From NCBI GenBank assembly GCA_013396655.1, contig WBMV01001910.1, positions 310,001 to 374,000 of the forward strand: 64,000 nucleotides of DNA. The letters run 5' to 3'. The translations under genes were made by a program, and so were the position numbers. Origin of the DNA: Campylorhamphus procurvoides. Its lineage: Eukaryota > Chordata > Aves > Passeriformes > Dendrocolaptidae. The notes beneath the pieces are model-generated. The model saw only the letters and a list, made by a program, of their open reading frames with translations. It was not told where the DNA came from and made no database searches. Positions 40,132 to 52,800 of the stretch are shown one piece after another (the first letter of the stretch is position 1; each line of letters starts with the position of its first letter).

Positions 40132-42571
40132 AAAGGCTTGGGGAAAACAAGCTACCAGGCAGCGTGTGAACAAAAACATCTAACAAGTAAATCTAGCATC
40201 ATGCTGTAAGAGACACCCACAGTTATTTTAAGAGGTTTGTATTGATGAAGAAGTAAGATCAACACTATTAACAGTCTTTTTAGAGCTCGCTTCAACTTTT
40301 AGAGCTAGCTTTTTCATGTGATAGGGGACCACACACATTTGTCATAATTCTCTTTAGGCTACCACATACAATATAAAGCCACTATTCCAATAATTGCTCC
40401 ATAAGGCCAAACAGATTTCAGATACCTTTATGAGCCAGGACCAGCCCAAGCACAGAAGCAAAAAGAATGCATACACATATAATACATAATAGTCAAAAAT
40501 GACTTCTAAAGGAAAAACAATTACAGCCAGCTTACCATACCTGAGCTCAGTGTGTCAGGGCACTGTCTTCAAGAAACTCTTGTTGATTGCTTCTGAATTT
40601 GTCCCCTCTTCCCTGAAATTTTAATTTTCAGCAGAACTTCCTCTCAAACAGGCTGCATAACAGTCTTAAAATTGCAGTCCTTCTGGTTGCCACTCCTCCC
40701 TGCTTGGGGAAGGTACCACCCCCATAGCAAGGGGGCAAAAATAAATCTGTGATGATCCTCAACACCTGCTCTTCAACACAAAGGAGGACACTTGGCTGAG
40801 AACAGCAATGGGCAGAGCATCATTTGCTTCTGCTGCCCAGCACCGACACCACAACAAACCAGTCAGGACAGCAACTCCCCCAGTGACTTCAGTGACACAC
40901 AGCACAGCTCATCATCTGCTTTCTACTCATTGCCCTGTTCTAAGCCAGGGGACAGGGATCTCAGGATGTTCAGTAATATAACTTGGATTTAATGTCTCTA
41001 TGTTCCTTTTAAACACAGATGAATCATAATCCCTGAAGGTTATGGTTTTCCATACTTGCAAGACCGCTCCTGATGGGATTAATTCTTGTAATAGCATAGC
41101 TGATCACCACCATTAAGCAAATACAAAAAACACGTAATCAAGCAGATGAATGTATGCAAATAAACAACTTCCTTAGATCTGAAGGGACTTGGTGCTATGT
41201 CTAGAGAATGGAGCAGTTTTATTTCTTCATTTAAAATTTAAGCAAAGCATTCAAAACCAAATTTCTCCGGGCTCCTGGAGTACTGATTTTGTAAGCCCAG
41301 CTGCCTCAGTTTCTGTGTTGTTTTCTGCTGCCAATCTTCTCCAGCCACGTTCCCTTTATGAGAGCACCTAATCCGCCCCACTGAGTCTGATTACAGACTA
41401 GACATGGCTAACTATAGACTGGTGTCGTCCTGTTGGCAACACAATAAATCATTCCTCAGCAGAGCTCTTTACAAGGCTCTATATTCCTGAAACCCTTGGT
41501 AAATACCACAGGCCCTGGAAATCACAGATAGATGGATGTTAGTGCTGGGATCCTGCAAATGCTTTTCCTTTCGATCCCTGATCGCTCCATCACTGACTGT
41601 ACAACTTCGATCCGCTTTGCTTCTTCTACATCACAGTTCCCCATCACACACATGTTGTTTAACTAGGAAGAGGAAAGAAAAAACCTAAATCCTATCTGAG
41701 CCTTCACATTCAATCAGCCAATGCACGGTATATGCTCAGAGTAAATGTTTCAGACACATTAGAAAGGCCAATGATACACTTAACAAATTGTGAAACAGCG
41801 ACGTCTGCACACTCACAGGGCCTCCATCTCAAAGGGACACAATTCTGGTTCTACACGTTGAGCCTTGCAAGACTCAGAGTTCCTGGACACAGATTACAGG
41901 CCTCCCAGCTTGATTTATTCACTTTCTTAAGGAGTTGTGTGGTGGTTTTAAAGCTGCAAAGACATTAGATGTGTCTGAATGCTCATGCCTTCCAGAAGGA
42001 AAGTAATTTTCCATTTCCAGGATGAAAATGGCACCCTAAGTGGTATGCTGTCTCACTTTGATGAAGAAAGCCATTTCTGTACAGATTGTCCCGACTGGAA
42101 GGATATGAAGAATGGAATAGCTAACTAACAAACACTTCTGGTCAGAAGACAGGCAGCACCAGCAATCCATTTTTCTGCTCCTTACACTCCACTGCTCCTA
42201 CTAACACAAATCAAGCTGAGCTGAATGGATGAAGGAACAGAAAGCAACAACTGTTCAACTTGATGAAATTTTCTTCAGGAAAAAAATCTCATGCCTAAGT
42301 ATTATTGATAGAGAACACAAAAACCACTGTGGAGAATCAGTCAAATTTAATTTAAACATTCCATCTAAAGTGGATATTTAATTGTGAAAATGTTTCCCAG
42401 TTAAATTAACGTTCTCAATAGAATATTGATGTTGAGGTGAGCTACAATTTCACTTACATCTGAAAAAAATATCTAAAACTAAAATTGTGAGTTAAGTTTG
42501 CTCACTGCTGCAGCAAAATCTGAGGGGTGTATTGAATTGTGTATCATGTCTTCTCAGCAGTAAGGAGATTA

Positions 42572-42587
42572 AACACACACACACACA
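42572..42587 (+). repeat. Short (AC)n microsatellite
   Basis: About seven AC units follow GATTAA. It is too short to be highly polymorphic. Confidence 0.8.
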
Positions 42588-44869
42588 ATGCAAGCAGTCT
42601 AAGAGCTTTTATGGGCTCATCACTGAGCCAAGACAGGGTTTCTGGGTATCCACAGCTCAAAGAGAAGGTGAAAAACTGCTGGTTTCATAGTGGCACAGCA
42701 CCCTCTGACACTGGCATGATGAATGTAAGCAATGAAGGCTTGCCTTTCATTGAGGGCATTAATTATGGCATCCTGGGCAAAATCTGACTAACTCCAAGAT
42801 ACACACCTAGAATTTCCCATGCAGTTTCAGATAAATATTATTCTCCTCCTTGTCCTTAATGTTCTGTTAAATGACTGCTGCATTTTACCCCAAACACAGT
42901 AAAGATAAGAAAAGAAAGAAAAATCCAGCAACAAAAAATGGCACCTACCAGTGTAATAGTTCGAGTATCTGGTTGCACAGCATTTGGAACCATTTCAAAG
43001 AGAAGAGGGAAGGAGAGAAGTAGCATCTAAATTCAATATTTCACTTCCCTGTTCTGGGCTAATCCTTAAAAGAATCCATAATGTGGCTGGTAGTAAATTA
43101 AACTCTCATGTCAGCAACAAAATGGTCCTACCTGTCCCTTTGCCGCAGGGAGAATGGTGCTGGGAGCCAATGTGAGCACAAGAGAACCAATTTACCCAAA
43201 GCACCTTTTGCTTGGACTAATCTGAACAGCACAGAGACTGTGAGGCATCAGCTCAAAACCAACATAAATTAGAACAATCCCAACTGAGCCTGAAGAGAGA
43301 AACATAACAGTTTAATCTTCCACTGTCCCAAAATCCAGTGGTGTGCTTCAGATCTTGCACTCTGGACATGGTGATCAGTGCTGGGACATCTATTTAGTTA
43401 CCAGAAAGAGAGCCCTGAAGACAAAACATCTCAGGTTTCTTTATTTTGCTCTGCCTCCACCAGTGCTGGCCAACTTGTCACATAAGACAGCTGTGTCACC
43501 AGCTGCCATGTACCACAGGTGGGGGACATTGTTCTAGGACATTTCATATATCTTAAGACCTATCAGAAACATTTATTCTGTCCCTTTACTCTACACTAGA
43601 GGAATTAAAATAAAATATAAAAGAAAGTGACCATGTTTCACTACAACTCCTCATCACACCTGGCCAGAGCTGAGGTTGCCTCCTTTGAGGTCTGATACTG
43701 TCTGGCAGTCACTTTGCTGTTTTTCTCACATGGCAGGCATCACTCAAAATGATTTTACTGAATGCTTTGCTTATTTATTTTGTTTTCACTTGTAAATCTT
43801 CAGGTTAAGTGAAAGGCTAAGTACAGATTCAAGCATTCAGTCTGTATCTAAATATATGTCAAAATTTTGAAATGCTATCATACCAAAATGTTTCTATCAA
43901 ATTCTTTGTCCATAGGAAAGAAAAATAAAAGGAGGCCTAGCTTGAGGTCAAATTTCAGTCATTAAATGAGCACAGCTCCCACTGACAGCTGCATTCTCTG
44001 CCTTTTAATTTCATTTCCATGGATGCTCAGAAAACAATTAATAGATTTGACTGGCAATTTGCACATTAAACTAAAGGAAGGAAACTAAGTAAAAAGTGGT
44101 TAAAAAAACACAACAGTACATTTTGACCCCTAGATCATTGTCCCTGGAAAGTATAATTTGCACCCTTTTATGTCCTCAGAGGACTCAATCCCACAGTACC
44201 CATTCTGCCCCCTTCCTTTGCTGGGTCTGCTCAAGTGGTAGGGATTCCAGCTCAGCACTGGACTTGATATCAACTTAATTTCTGTTGTTGTGGTCACCAA
44301 ATTATGTATTTCAGGTAGAGCACTGAGGAAACTTTACTGGGTGACCAGTCATCCCATACCATAAACACGGCACTGTCCTGTGTGAGCTGATTCCAGAACA
44401 CTCCTATCCCTCCTGTTTCACGGGGTGCAACTCAATCCCACCCAAAAGGCCTGGTATGCTCTTCTGTCTGCTTTTTTTTGTCAGTGGCAGCAAGCGAAAA
44501 AAGAACTGTTACAAACGAGAACTTATCACCTTGTAATGGCACTGGGCTACTGAACCCAGACTAGGTGCATTCAGCACAGTCCAGAGAGAGCGGGGTAAAA
44601 CATGGCAACCAACCCCCATTTAAGAAGATTTTAGCTAAAAAAGCACATGCTAGTGACTACCATTAGATTATTATTTATTTATTATCTATCTGCAATATAT
44701 ATTTCCAAGTCTTCTGATGTTCTCTGACAATCAAATTTTCATCTGTTCATAGAATAAAACTTTCTCTCCATCTAACAAATTTTGTACCAATAAACATTAC
44801 TATCATTCAAGTGTCTTGTATCCAGTCATCCTTTCCCTGCAGGATAAGAAATTAGTCTTCATTTAATAG

Positions 44870-44897
44870 ATTAAGATTGCTTAATTAAGATTACTTA
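44870..44897 (+). repeat. Tandem duplication of a 14-base unit
   Basis: ATTAAGATTGCTTA is followed immediately by ATTAAGATTACTTA, differing at one base. The junction forms the palindrome CTTAATTAAG, a paired homeodomain-type core. Confidence 0.7.
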
Positions 44898-45190
44898 TTC
44901 CTGTGTTAGATTGAAAAACTACATTCACATGGAAAAGGGTGACTGGATTTCTTTTTAATTAACATTTTGGCTATGACTTGCACAAGATTTTTGATAGCCA
45001 TGAAGCAATTAATTTGTAGACTACCCAAAATAAATTGCATTTTATTGATAAACCATATTACAATTTTAAAATGTTTTACTTAATGTTTTCATTTCATACC
45101 TGCACAGGCATAGAAGCATAATTTGAAAACAAAGGACTACTTTTTATACCCAACTTGAGAGGGGGTTTTGCTTGTGCCTTTCTTTTTGAG

Positions 45191-45213
45191 AAAAAACCCC
45201 AACCAAACAAAAC
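45191..45213 (+). repeat. A/C-rich low-complexity tract
   Basis: AAAAAACCCCAACCAAACAA repeats the A-run, CCC, AACC, AAAC layout seen at 4350, 35,046 and 38,383. No transposon body is recognisable next to it. Confidence 0.65.
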
Positions 45214-47283
45214 AGCTCTCTGTCATGCCCTGAAGTAAGCTGCACTTAAGTTTTATAAATAAAAACAAAGACAGAAACTAGTGGAAATACAGAAATGTCA
45301 TCTTGTCCCTTGTTCTCCCAGCATTTCTGTCATTTCTCATTTTTCTGATCTAGGACTTTGTCAAACTGCCCAAAGGTTTGTGACTTGCAGCTGCCCTGCT
45401 ATCACTACCAAGACCAGATGTATAATGAGACAGTTTAGATAAACTTTGTTACTTTTCATTTCCTTAGTCCAAAACAACACACACAACCACACTTCAAGCT
45501 TTCATTTTCTCTTTCTCACCATTGAATTAATAGAACTTGTCAACAGGAAAGCCTCAAAAACTGAGGGAGAAATCAATGAAGACAGTGAAATGAACAAAGG
45601 GCTGTCACTTCACCTCCAGCTTTCCAGGCTATCAGTGCCCATCCTTTTAATCCTTACTAAAATATTCTCATCCTAGTCCTTCATACCCACATCCTGCTTC
45701 AATTATCTCTGGCTGTCATTATAGGAACTACCTAGTCTTTCTTCCCACAAAGCTATATTTCCAGAATTTCCAACATAAGCTTTCCCTAGAAAAACCACTC
45801 TGTTCCCAAATCTTTACTAGATTATAAGGAAAGAAAAATACCATTTTTGAGGCAGACGTTTCCTACAAGGCTGTACCTAAAATGCACTTAAATACTTTCA
45901 TGTATTCCACTATATATAAAAAAAGACATTTCTCAGCCAGAAACTCTACACTTTTGTGTTGAAAAGAAGATAATTAAACCTCCTGTATTCAGTGTGAAAA
46001 AAACAAAAACTACCGCTTTTAAAGGCATAAAGAACAAAGAGAAAGAAACATTGAACATATTTCCGTATAAGGCAATGCACAGTTTTATCCAGATCATTAA
46101 GTAATTCTTAATGATAGCATGTTCCCACTAAGGTGAAGAATAGGAAACTGGGCTGAAGTGTCTCTGCACCTCAGGAATGGATGCAGAGGGGAACCAGAAG
46201 AAATCCTGCCAAAAATTCATCAAAAAAGGGTATTCAAACTGTAACTCATAGCAAGACTTTTAATAAAACCACCAGCGTGTTGCATTTTTAATGAAGGCGC
46301 AGATTTTAAACTGAAGACCTTAATTGAGATTAATTCCTTGATCTGAACCTTCTGTTCCAGTTAAGTCACCAACTATGACCAGCAAACTGCCCCGCAGAGT
46401 GAAATTCTTCAGAGGATACATCGAAGGAGACAGCTCTTCCACTACGTCCTACTTAGGCACTTCCATGAATGAAAAATAGAGCTGTACATCACCAAGTGCC
46501 AGGGTCAGACCAGCACAGGAGCAAGAAGTGTGCCAACCCAGAGCTCCATGTAGTGCTGACACGGCTGACAACTTTCAAGCTTTGTTTTGCAGGATTAAGG
46601 TAATTTCAAAATCTGTAAATATGGATCTTAATCTCAATTCCTTCCCACTCGGTGTTTATCTAGCTCCAATGTAATCTAACTTCTGGCAGTCATGTATAAA
46701 GGAAGACTTTATGCCTTATCTCTTAAGCAAAGAGTGATTAATAAGCACCAAAATTCCAAAGCAACTATGAGAGATATCTTACCTATTTCATCTGCAAAAA
46801 TGACTGTAAGCTATTTCTTATGACACTGAATTAAATATTAATGTTCCTTAATATTACTCTTAACATTAAGAATCCTCGCGTGTTAAATATTAAATCCACA
46901 ACTAAAAGTGAGATTGGAAAATTACTTGCAAAAATGTAATAATATGAATTTGAAGTTGAACCTAGCTGCTATTATCAAGACTCACTGCCCCGCTGAGCTA
47001 GAAGGGGATACTCATGCACAAAAACACTTCAAAACATTTCCAAAATTACACCAGAGAGGCACAAGGTAATACAATTGCACACAACAGGGAAAGCGTTCCT
47101 TTTGGGTAAGCACAGCAGCAGAGGCTTCTTATGAGATTGCTTATTCCTGCCTTTGGTTACACAGGTATCTCTGGCACCCCTGTGTTTTGTCCCCTGCTGC
47201 CTTTCTGGCACCAAACTTTATATATGTCCATTTACACATGAGCCTTTCCCCCAGCTCCACTAAACCAGTCAGTGACTAATGCA

Positions 47284-47500
47284 CCCCAGGCTGAACAACC
47301 CCAGCTCTCTCAGCCTGCCTTCATAGGAGAGGTGCTCCAACCCTCTGATTATCCTCATGACCTGCTGTGGACAACTCACTCCAGCAGGTCCATGTCCTTT
47401 TTACACTGGGGGCCCCAGAGCTGGATGCAGCACTGCAGGTGGGGTCTCACCAGAGCAGAGCAGAATACCCTCCTGCCACGATGCTTTTGATGCAGCCCCT
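47284..47500 (-). mobile_element. CR1 LINE fragment, 5'-truncated, - orientation
   Basis: The + strand reads CAGGCTGAACAACCCCAGCT, then CTCTCAGCCTGCCTTCATAG, GAGAGGTGCTCCAACCCTCT, AGCAGGTCCATGTCC, CCCAGAGCTGGATGCAGCAC, GGTGGGGTCTCACCAGAGCA and GCTTTTGATGCAGCCC. This is the reverse complement of the 3' part of avian CR1 (end of the reverse-transcriptase ORF). CR1 is the dominant LINE of birds and other sauropsids, and most copies are 5'-truncated like this one. The 3' UTR and terminal short repeats are missing, since + strand homology stops near 47,284. Frames are broken and there is no complete reverse transcriptase. The open frames in this interval are remnants or shadows of the dead element. 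Confidence 0.93.
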
Positions 47501-47815
47501 TCCCTTTATCCTAAGGGTCTTCCAATAAACAGAAGAAAATGCAATTCCTGCTACAGATCTGAGCTTTTCTTTTATATTTAGAAAAGAAAAATTGAGTATT
47601 TCATGATTTGAAAAAAAAGGCATCAGGTATTTAGGATAAAACAAATTTTAAACCCCCAACTTTTGCACTCCACACTGTACATTTTTAAAGCCATGCCAAA
47701 GAAGCAAGAGTCCTTTCTAAAATGCTACATTTGTAGGCAAAGTGTGAGTCTCTGTAGAAAGACTAATGGTTTTCAACATATTTCTTTGATAAATGGGTTA
47801 AATAAATTAGAATTT

Positions 47816-47840
47816 GGGGGGGAGGGGGTGGTTTGGGGGG
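47816..47840 (+). repeat. G-run tract, possible G-quadruplex
   Basis: Runs of 7, 5, 2 and 6 G occur within 25 bases. Splitting the first run as GGG-G-GGG gives four G3 tracts with loops of at most seven bases, fitting the usual quadruplex pattern on the + strand. It lies in non-coding DNA about 300 bases from the CR1 fragment. Confidence 0.6.
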
Positions 47841-48002
47841 AGAAGGAGTTTGTTTGGATTTTTTTTTTATTGTCGTTATTTTTAATTAAGTTGGTCCCTT
47901 GCCTGGAGCAGCCAGAGCTGTTTACCCACAATGGCCATGAAATTCCCTGTGCTTGATGGTTTAATTATCTCCTCATTGCCTGGTAATTCTTTTAAGGCTT
48001 CC

Positions 48003-48017
48003 TTTTTTTTTTTTTTT
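48003..48017 (+). repeat. Homopolymer T15
   Basis: Fifteen consecutive T. It could be the poly(A) of a retrotransposed sequence on the - strand, but no body is recognisable next to it. Confidence 0.9.
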
Positions 48018-48594
48018 CTCAATGTGGCACAGCAAACAAAAAGCATCATCTGTCTGTCTTTGTTCAACATTATGATCTTACTTACACCGTGTCCCCTTCT
48101 TCACATACGATGACTCTTAAGTTGATGGATTAAATCAGTGCCTATTTTAAAGACAGTATAAATGCCACTGCAGTCCAGGCCCTACACAAACACCTGCTAC
48201 CTCCAGACACTACAGGATCTGAATTTTGTTTACTCCTTTGGTTGCATCACCTGTCAGATGCAGACAATTCTTCTGAGAAGAGCATGATAAGTTACATGCA
48301 TCTCCCACCTCAGTGCTGGGTCCTGGCTTACCCTGTCTGATTCTGTTAGTGGTCTGAGGCATGATGAGAACAAGCTCTGAAAGCTATGAATATCCTTCAC
48401 TGGGCTAGAATGGGAGCAACACTGTTTGGACAGAAATAGAACAAGCTGAAACATAACCATGCATAAGAAAGAGGAAAGCCCAGTATCGCTGACAAGCGGA
48501 CAAGGTAGCTGCAGCATGTCAGCCTTTACAATTTTTCTTCGCTAATGAACGCTTGTCATCGAGTTCCAAAAAATAACTGTATGCACCTTTCATT

Positions 48595-48608
48595 AAAAAA
48601 AAAAAAAA
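48595..48608 (+). repeat. Homopolymer A14
   Basis: Fourteen consecutive A, followed by GCTC. No retrotransposed body is recognisable upstream. Confidence 0.9.
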
Positions 48609-49769
48609 GCTCAAAACCCAGACTGCTTAACAGTATGTAAGGAGAGAATCAACTGCAGTCCAAGGAGGCAGTCAGCTCATCTTTTCCTCATATACACTGA
48701 AGTTCTCTAAACACAAACAGGAACAAAGCGAACTTTGAGGGAAGATGGAAAGTAGCCAAGTACACAAAGACTTAACTTCATTGTTAAAGATTCAGGAAAG
48801 CTGCAACACTGAGACTGTTTATGGCAGACTCCTTCGTTTCCCATCTGGTAGGCAAATTTCTCTTAGCCCTGATGTTTCTATGACTCCCCGGAGATTCCCT
48901 GCTTCGCACACACAAGCTCTCCTCTAGTTTCTCATCGCCATTCAACAAGGCACATCTTACCTTCCCTCTTCAAGGACTCAAAATGCCAGTCTGACCCTCA
49001 GCCTGATGACTGTTTTCAAGATGAGACCCACACTTCCTACCAAGATACCAACACTTGTGTCTCCCTTGACATCTTGTCACTTCTGTGGATTTCCAGAATC
49101 AACACACGAGGGGCTAATTTACTGATAGGTTCATTTGGAAATGAAATTTCAAAAATTAAGCTTTATTATTTTAGAAAGCAAAACCCAAAAGCCAAGATCT
49201 TACAGAGTATTTCCTTGGCTTCAGCAAGCTTCCAGCACTGCAAATGGGGTCAGAATCTGCTCCATCGCTTAGGGGAGGTGAGAGATGTGTGACATTGCTG
49301 ACAATACAACAAAGGCTCTTTTGAATTATTTACTACAGCAGAACTAACAAATCATCTGGATGTAAAGCTGCAACACTGCTCCAAATACAGCAATGAAAAA
49401 CTAGGGTCATTACTGACAGGCTGGTATTGTCTTTTAAAATTGCTAAAAAATATATCTTCGGCTTTGTTTTCAGTATCCCTGCACTTCATAATTCAATTTT
49501 CATAAAAGCATTTCTACCTTAGCCTTCAAACTTTAGTGGGAGACACTGCTCTTTCAGAACACAAAAACAGATTCTCAAAGCTGATGTTTTTCCGACCTGA
49601 GGAAGCATCTGACAAGAAGACAAATTCCCACAGACACAGGCTAGATCTTCATCAGGATGTTATTTAAAATAGGTAAAAGGTTTTATGTTTATGTTTTATG
49701 GGGGTTTGGTCAGGGTTATTTTCCCCACATCTGGAACAGCTCATGAGGACAAAGCTAGTCCTTCTTTTT

Positions 49770-49844
49770 GTAAAAGAAAGGAAAACGCAAAAAAAAAAAG
49801 AAGGGGAAAAAAAAAGAAAGAAAAGAAAGAGTGAGAGAGAGATG
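49770..49844 (+). repeat. Purine-rich (A/G) tract
   Basis: About 75 bases of nearly pure A and G, including A11, AAGGGG, GAAAGAAAAGAAAGA and GAGAGAGAGA. Such polypurine-polypyrimidine tracts can form triplex DNA and are length-variable. Confidence 0.8.
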
Positions 49845-52800
49845 TAGCCACAAACCTCAGCTCTCTCCTTCAGGCAAAATGTCCAAGCCTGTAATTCTAT
49901 TGTAACATACCAGAATTGATTGTCAAGGTAATTTCAGCACACCGAAAATGAGTAATCATAATTTTTCTTTTGAAAAAGAGTACAGTTTTTCCTATATTCC
50001 CTCCTTGATATAAATCTTAATAAATATTCATAGATAACTCTAGGACACCTCATTAACAAGCTGCTCAACAAGTAGAGCAAGTGCTGAATTAGGTGCTTTA
50101 AATAATTATTATAAATGTATCTTCTCACAGTAAAACAGAAACAATTGTAGTGTGTTCCTCAGTGGAACATCAGATTTGTTTAAATAAGATAACCAACAAA
50201 TGGTACCACCTGGAAGAAGGCTCCAAGGTTTGGCTGTACGAGAAAAACAAGTGGACAACCTCCAGATGGGTTGACTTCCATTTGTCCCCACTGCTCAGGT
50301 AAGAAGTGACTTGTTCCCAGAATCTCTGGAACAAGGGGACTCCTTGCTGAACAGAGGACTCCTCACCTGCTCCCCAGATCAGCATCAGTAACTCCTCCAG
50401 CCTACACACAAGGCCACACGATAGACAAGCAAGTGCTATCTGTAATGGCAACAGGACCACCTATGGCAACACAAACAGAGGAACTTTCTCCTCACATGCA
50501 AAATGTGAAACACATAAAGAGTTTTTACCTTCCTTGTAACATCATACTACAAGAACAGTAAGCTTAGAGGGTTGATTTGGTAGCCTAATGCATCTGTGGC
50601 AGTGTTATTCTATGATCTTTGACCACACAACATGCCACAGGCACAATACCCTCTGGAGCATCCCAGACACTCAGACAGCAATGACACCCAGTCCCAGGAG
50701 CAAAGTTTTAGAGACCAAGCTGATGGCCCTCAAACTACAGGTGAGTGCTAGCCCAGAACAAAAGCATCAGGAAACTGAGTGACCAACCTCTAGGCTGAGG
50801 GGATGAAAAAAGAAAGAGAAATAAATAGGATCAATACCATCACACCTGCAGAGAACAGGGCTCTCCTCAGCCTTTATGAAAGACAACCCCAAACTGGATA
50901 AAGGGATTTCAGTTTCCCTATAATCACAGTTGGAGGTGAGAGCGTTGGACATCACACCAGACAGCTTATTTCTAGAATACTTTTTATACAGGTCTAAAAT
51001 AAGCTACCATTTCATCTTGCTTCAGTGTGTCTATTCCTCTCACCCCGTGACTCAGTCACTGACTTTTCACATCATGCTTCTGTCAGGGATCTGCTCTGTC
51101 AGGCTCCCAGCATCTTCAGACCCGTCCTCGGGTGCAGACTGTAGGATAACTCCTATTAACATGAATATGGGCACCCACAACCTTTTTATGTACTAAACCC
51201 ATGTTTCCCATGCTTTTGCTTTTGTGCAAGGTTACCAGTCTGCCATTCAATTAAGAACACTAACCAAAACAAAGAAAAATAGCTGTGAATGCTGAACCAA
51301 AAAGATCCAGACTGAGACATGGCATCTCAACCCATACTTGAAGCTCAAGCAACAGCTAAAATACCGACCTGTCAAGGATTTTCTAAAGGTTTCCTTTGCT
51401 GAAAGTTATGAATGAAAAAAGTTAATGCTGAATTTTCCAAAGACTACATAAACAGAGGGACATTACTTACTGTGTCCCTCAAGAACCCGTACCTACATGC
51501 AGTATGGTTCCAAGCATAGATTTAATGGAACATCTACATTTTCTGCTGGTAAATCTTTCAAAATACTGATGTTACAGGTATCAGTAGGAACATTTCTTCT
51601 GTGAAAAGCATTATAATAGGAACAAAAAGCAGAAAAAGGAGAGGGAAGTGTTGTTTCCTCACTAAACACTCCTGCTGTTTTACAGTACTTTTCAATCCTC
51701 TTTTTAAAAGAAGTCATAAACAGAAGTTGTGATTTTATAAAATAGTCTTTCTTCAAACATGTCCTGACTTGTGTCTTACGCATATACAGCCTTCTTAATT
51801 TACCACCAGATTAATTACTGATCAATTTTAGTGCAAGGTGCTACGGATATTTACATGTATATTTTGACAGCCTGAATTAGTTTAATAATGCCAGCATGTG
51901 GACAGCTTGGCTTTTTCCAGTACACAGTTCCAAAGGGGCTATTGTGACCAGGCTTTTCATTTTTGTCAGGGCAAGAAAATCCAATTTATAAAAACGTAAA
52001 GCTTTCACGGTGTTACATCAAACTGCTTTCTCATTTCACTTGCAGATATATAACAAAGCAGTTCAACAACTGTGCACACAACCTTTACAGGCTGGGTCCT
52101 TTAATCCCTCTTGCTTTTATGCTTTGGTAGGGAAATCTAGGCTATCACATCTTGATGGTACAGAAAGTGATTTGAAGGTTTCTTGTAAATGTTATTTTCT
52201 CCACCTTGACTGGAATTTTTATATCATCAGGCACTGCTAAAGGAAAACTTTGAAAGGATTCCAGGGTTTACTAACAAAGGATGTACTTTGCTAACAAACA
52301 ACTGGCTTAACCCCCACTGTCACTTAAGCTCCCTTGCAATGCTTGAAATACATTAAGATGCATTTGAGCTTTTTAAGGCTCATACATCATACCATTTTTA
52401 AGAAGGCTGATACCACAGGAACTGGTTTATATATACACCACTTCACACACATACATTCTGTAAGGGAAAGACAATAAACTCCAACAGCACCTGGAATTTG
52501 ACATCAGATTACGTACAATTTCATTAATTTTATTTTTAAGCCAATATATGCATACCAGATCATCCTAGGTAAATGATAAATGGCTACAATATAGCTCTAA
52601 AATATTAAAATAAAGTCTCAACCAACACTGCTTTTATCAGTTGACAACTTCTGTCCTACAGTTTAAAAATATCCATCTCGAATAACATTTTCAGCAACAC
52701 ATGTGGTTTTGCTAACCAATAACCAACTGCAAACACAAGCCATCTAACCACAATAAAACTGTTGACTGATCTTTCAGTGTAAAAGCTATCTTACAGTAAC

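Larger units (their letters stand above)
30001..47283. other. Non-coding region, no gene recognised
   Basis: No exon was identified. The stretch contains a + strand pyrimidine-rich interval with a 188-codon open frame (36,140-36,706, judged spurious), a hairpin at 35,789-35,810, a palindrome with AGGTCA half-sites at 39,011-39,033, a G11 run at 40,121-40,131, a short CA repeat at 42,572-42,587, a duplicated 14-mer at 44,870-44,897 and A/C tracts at 35,046-35,086, 38,383-38,402 and 45,191-45,213. Intervals around 37,540-37,760, 41,360-41,640 and 44,860-45,110 have the texture of unique, possibly conserved sequence, but this is untested. Confidence 0.55.

Noticed and set aside
50170..50460. 96-codon Leu-rich frame on the - strand
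   Set aside because: It resembles no known protein. The weak similarity to transposon-like sequence was not strong enough to call.
50605..50616. TTATTCTATGATC, resembling the terminal ATTCTATG repeat of CR1
   Set aside because: It is a single copy without the preceding CR1 3' UTR sequence, so chance is likely.
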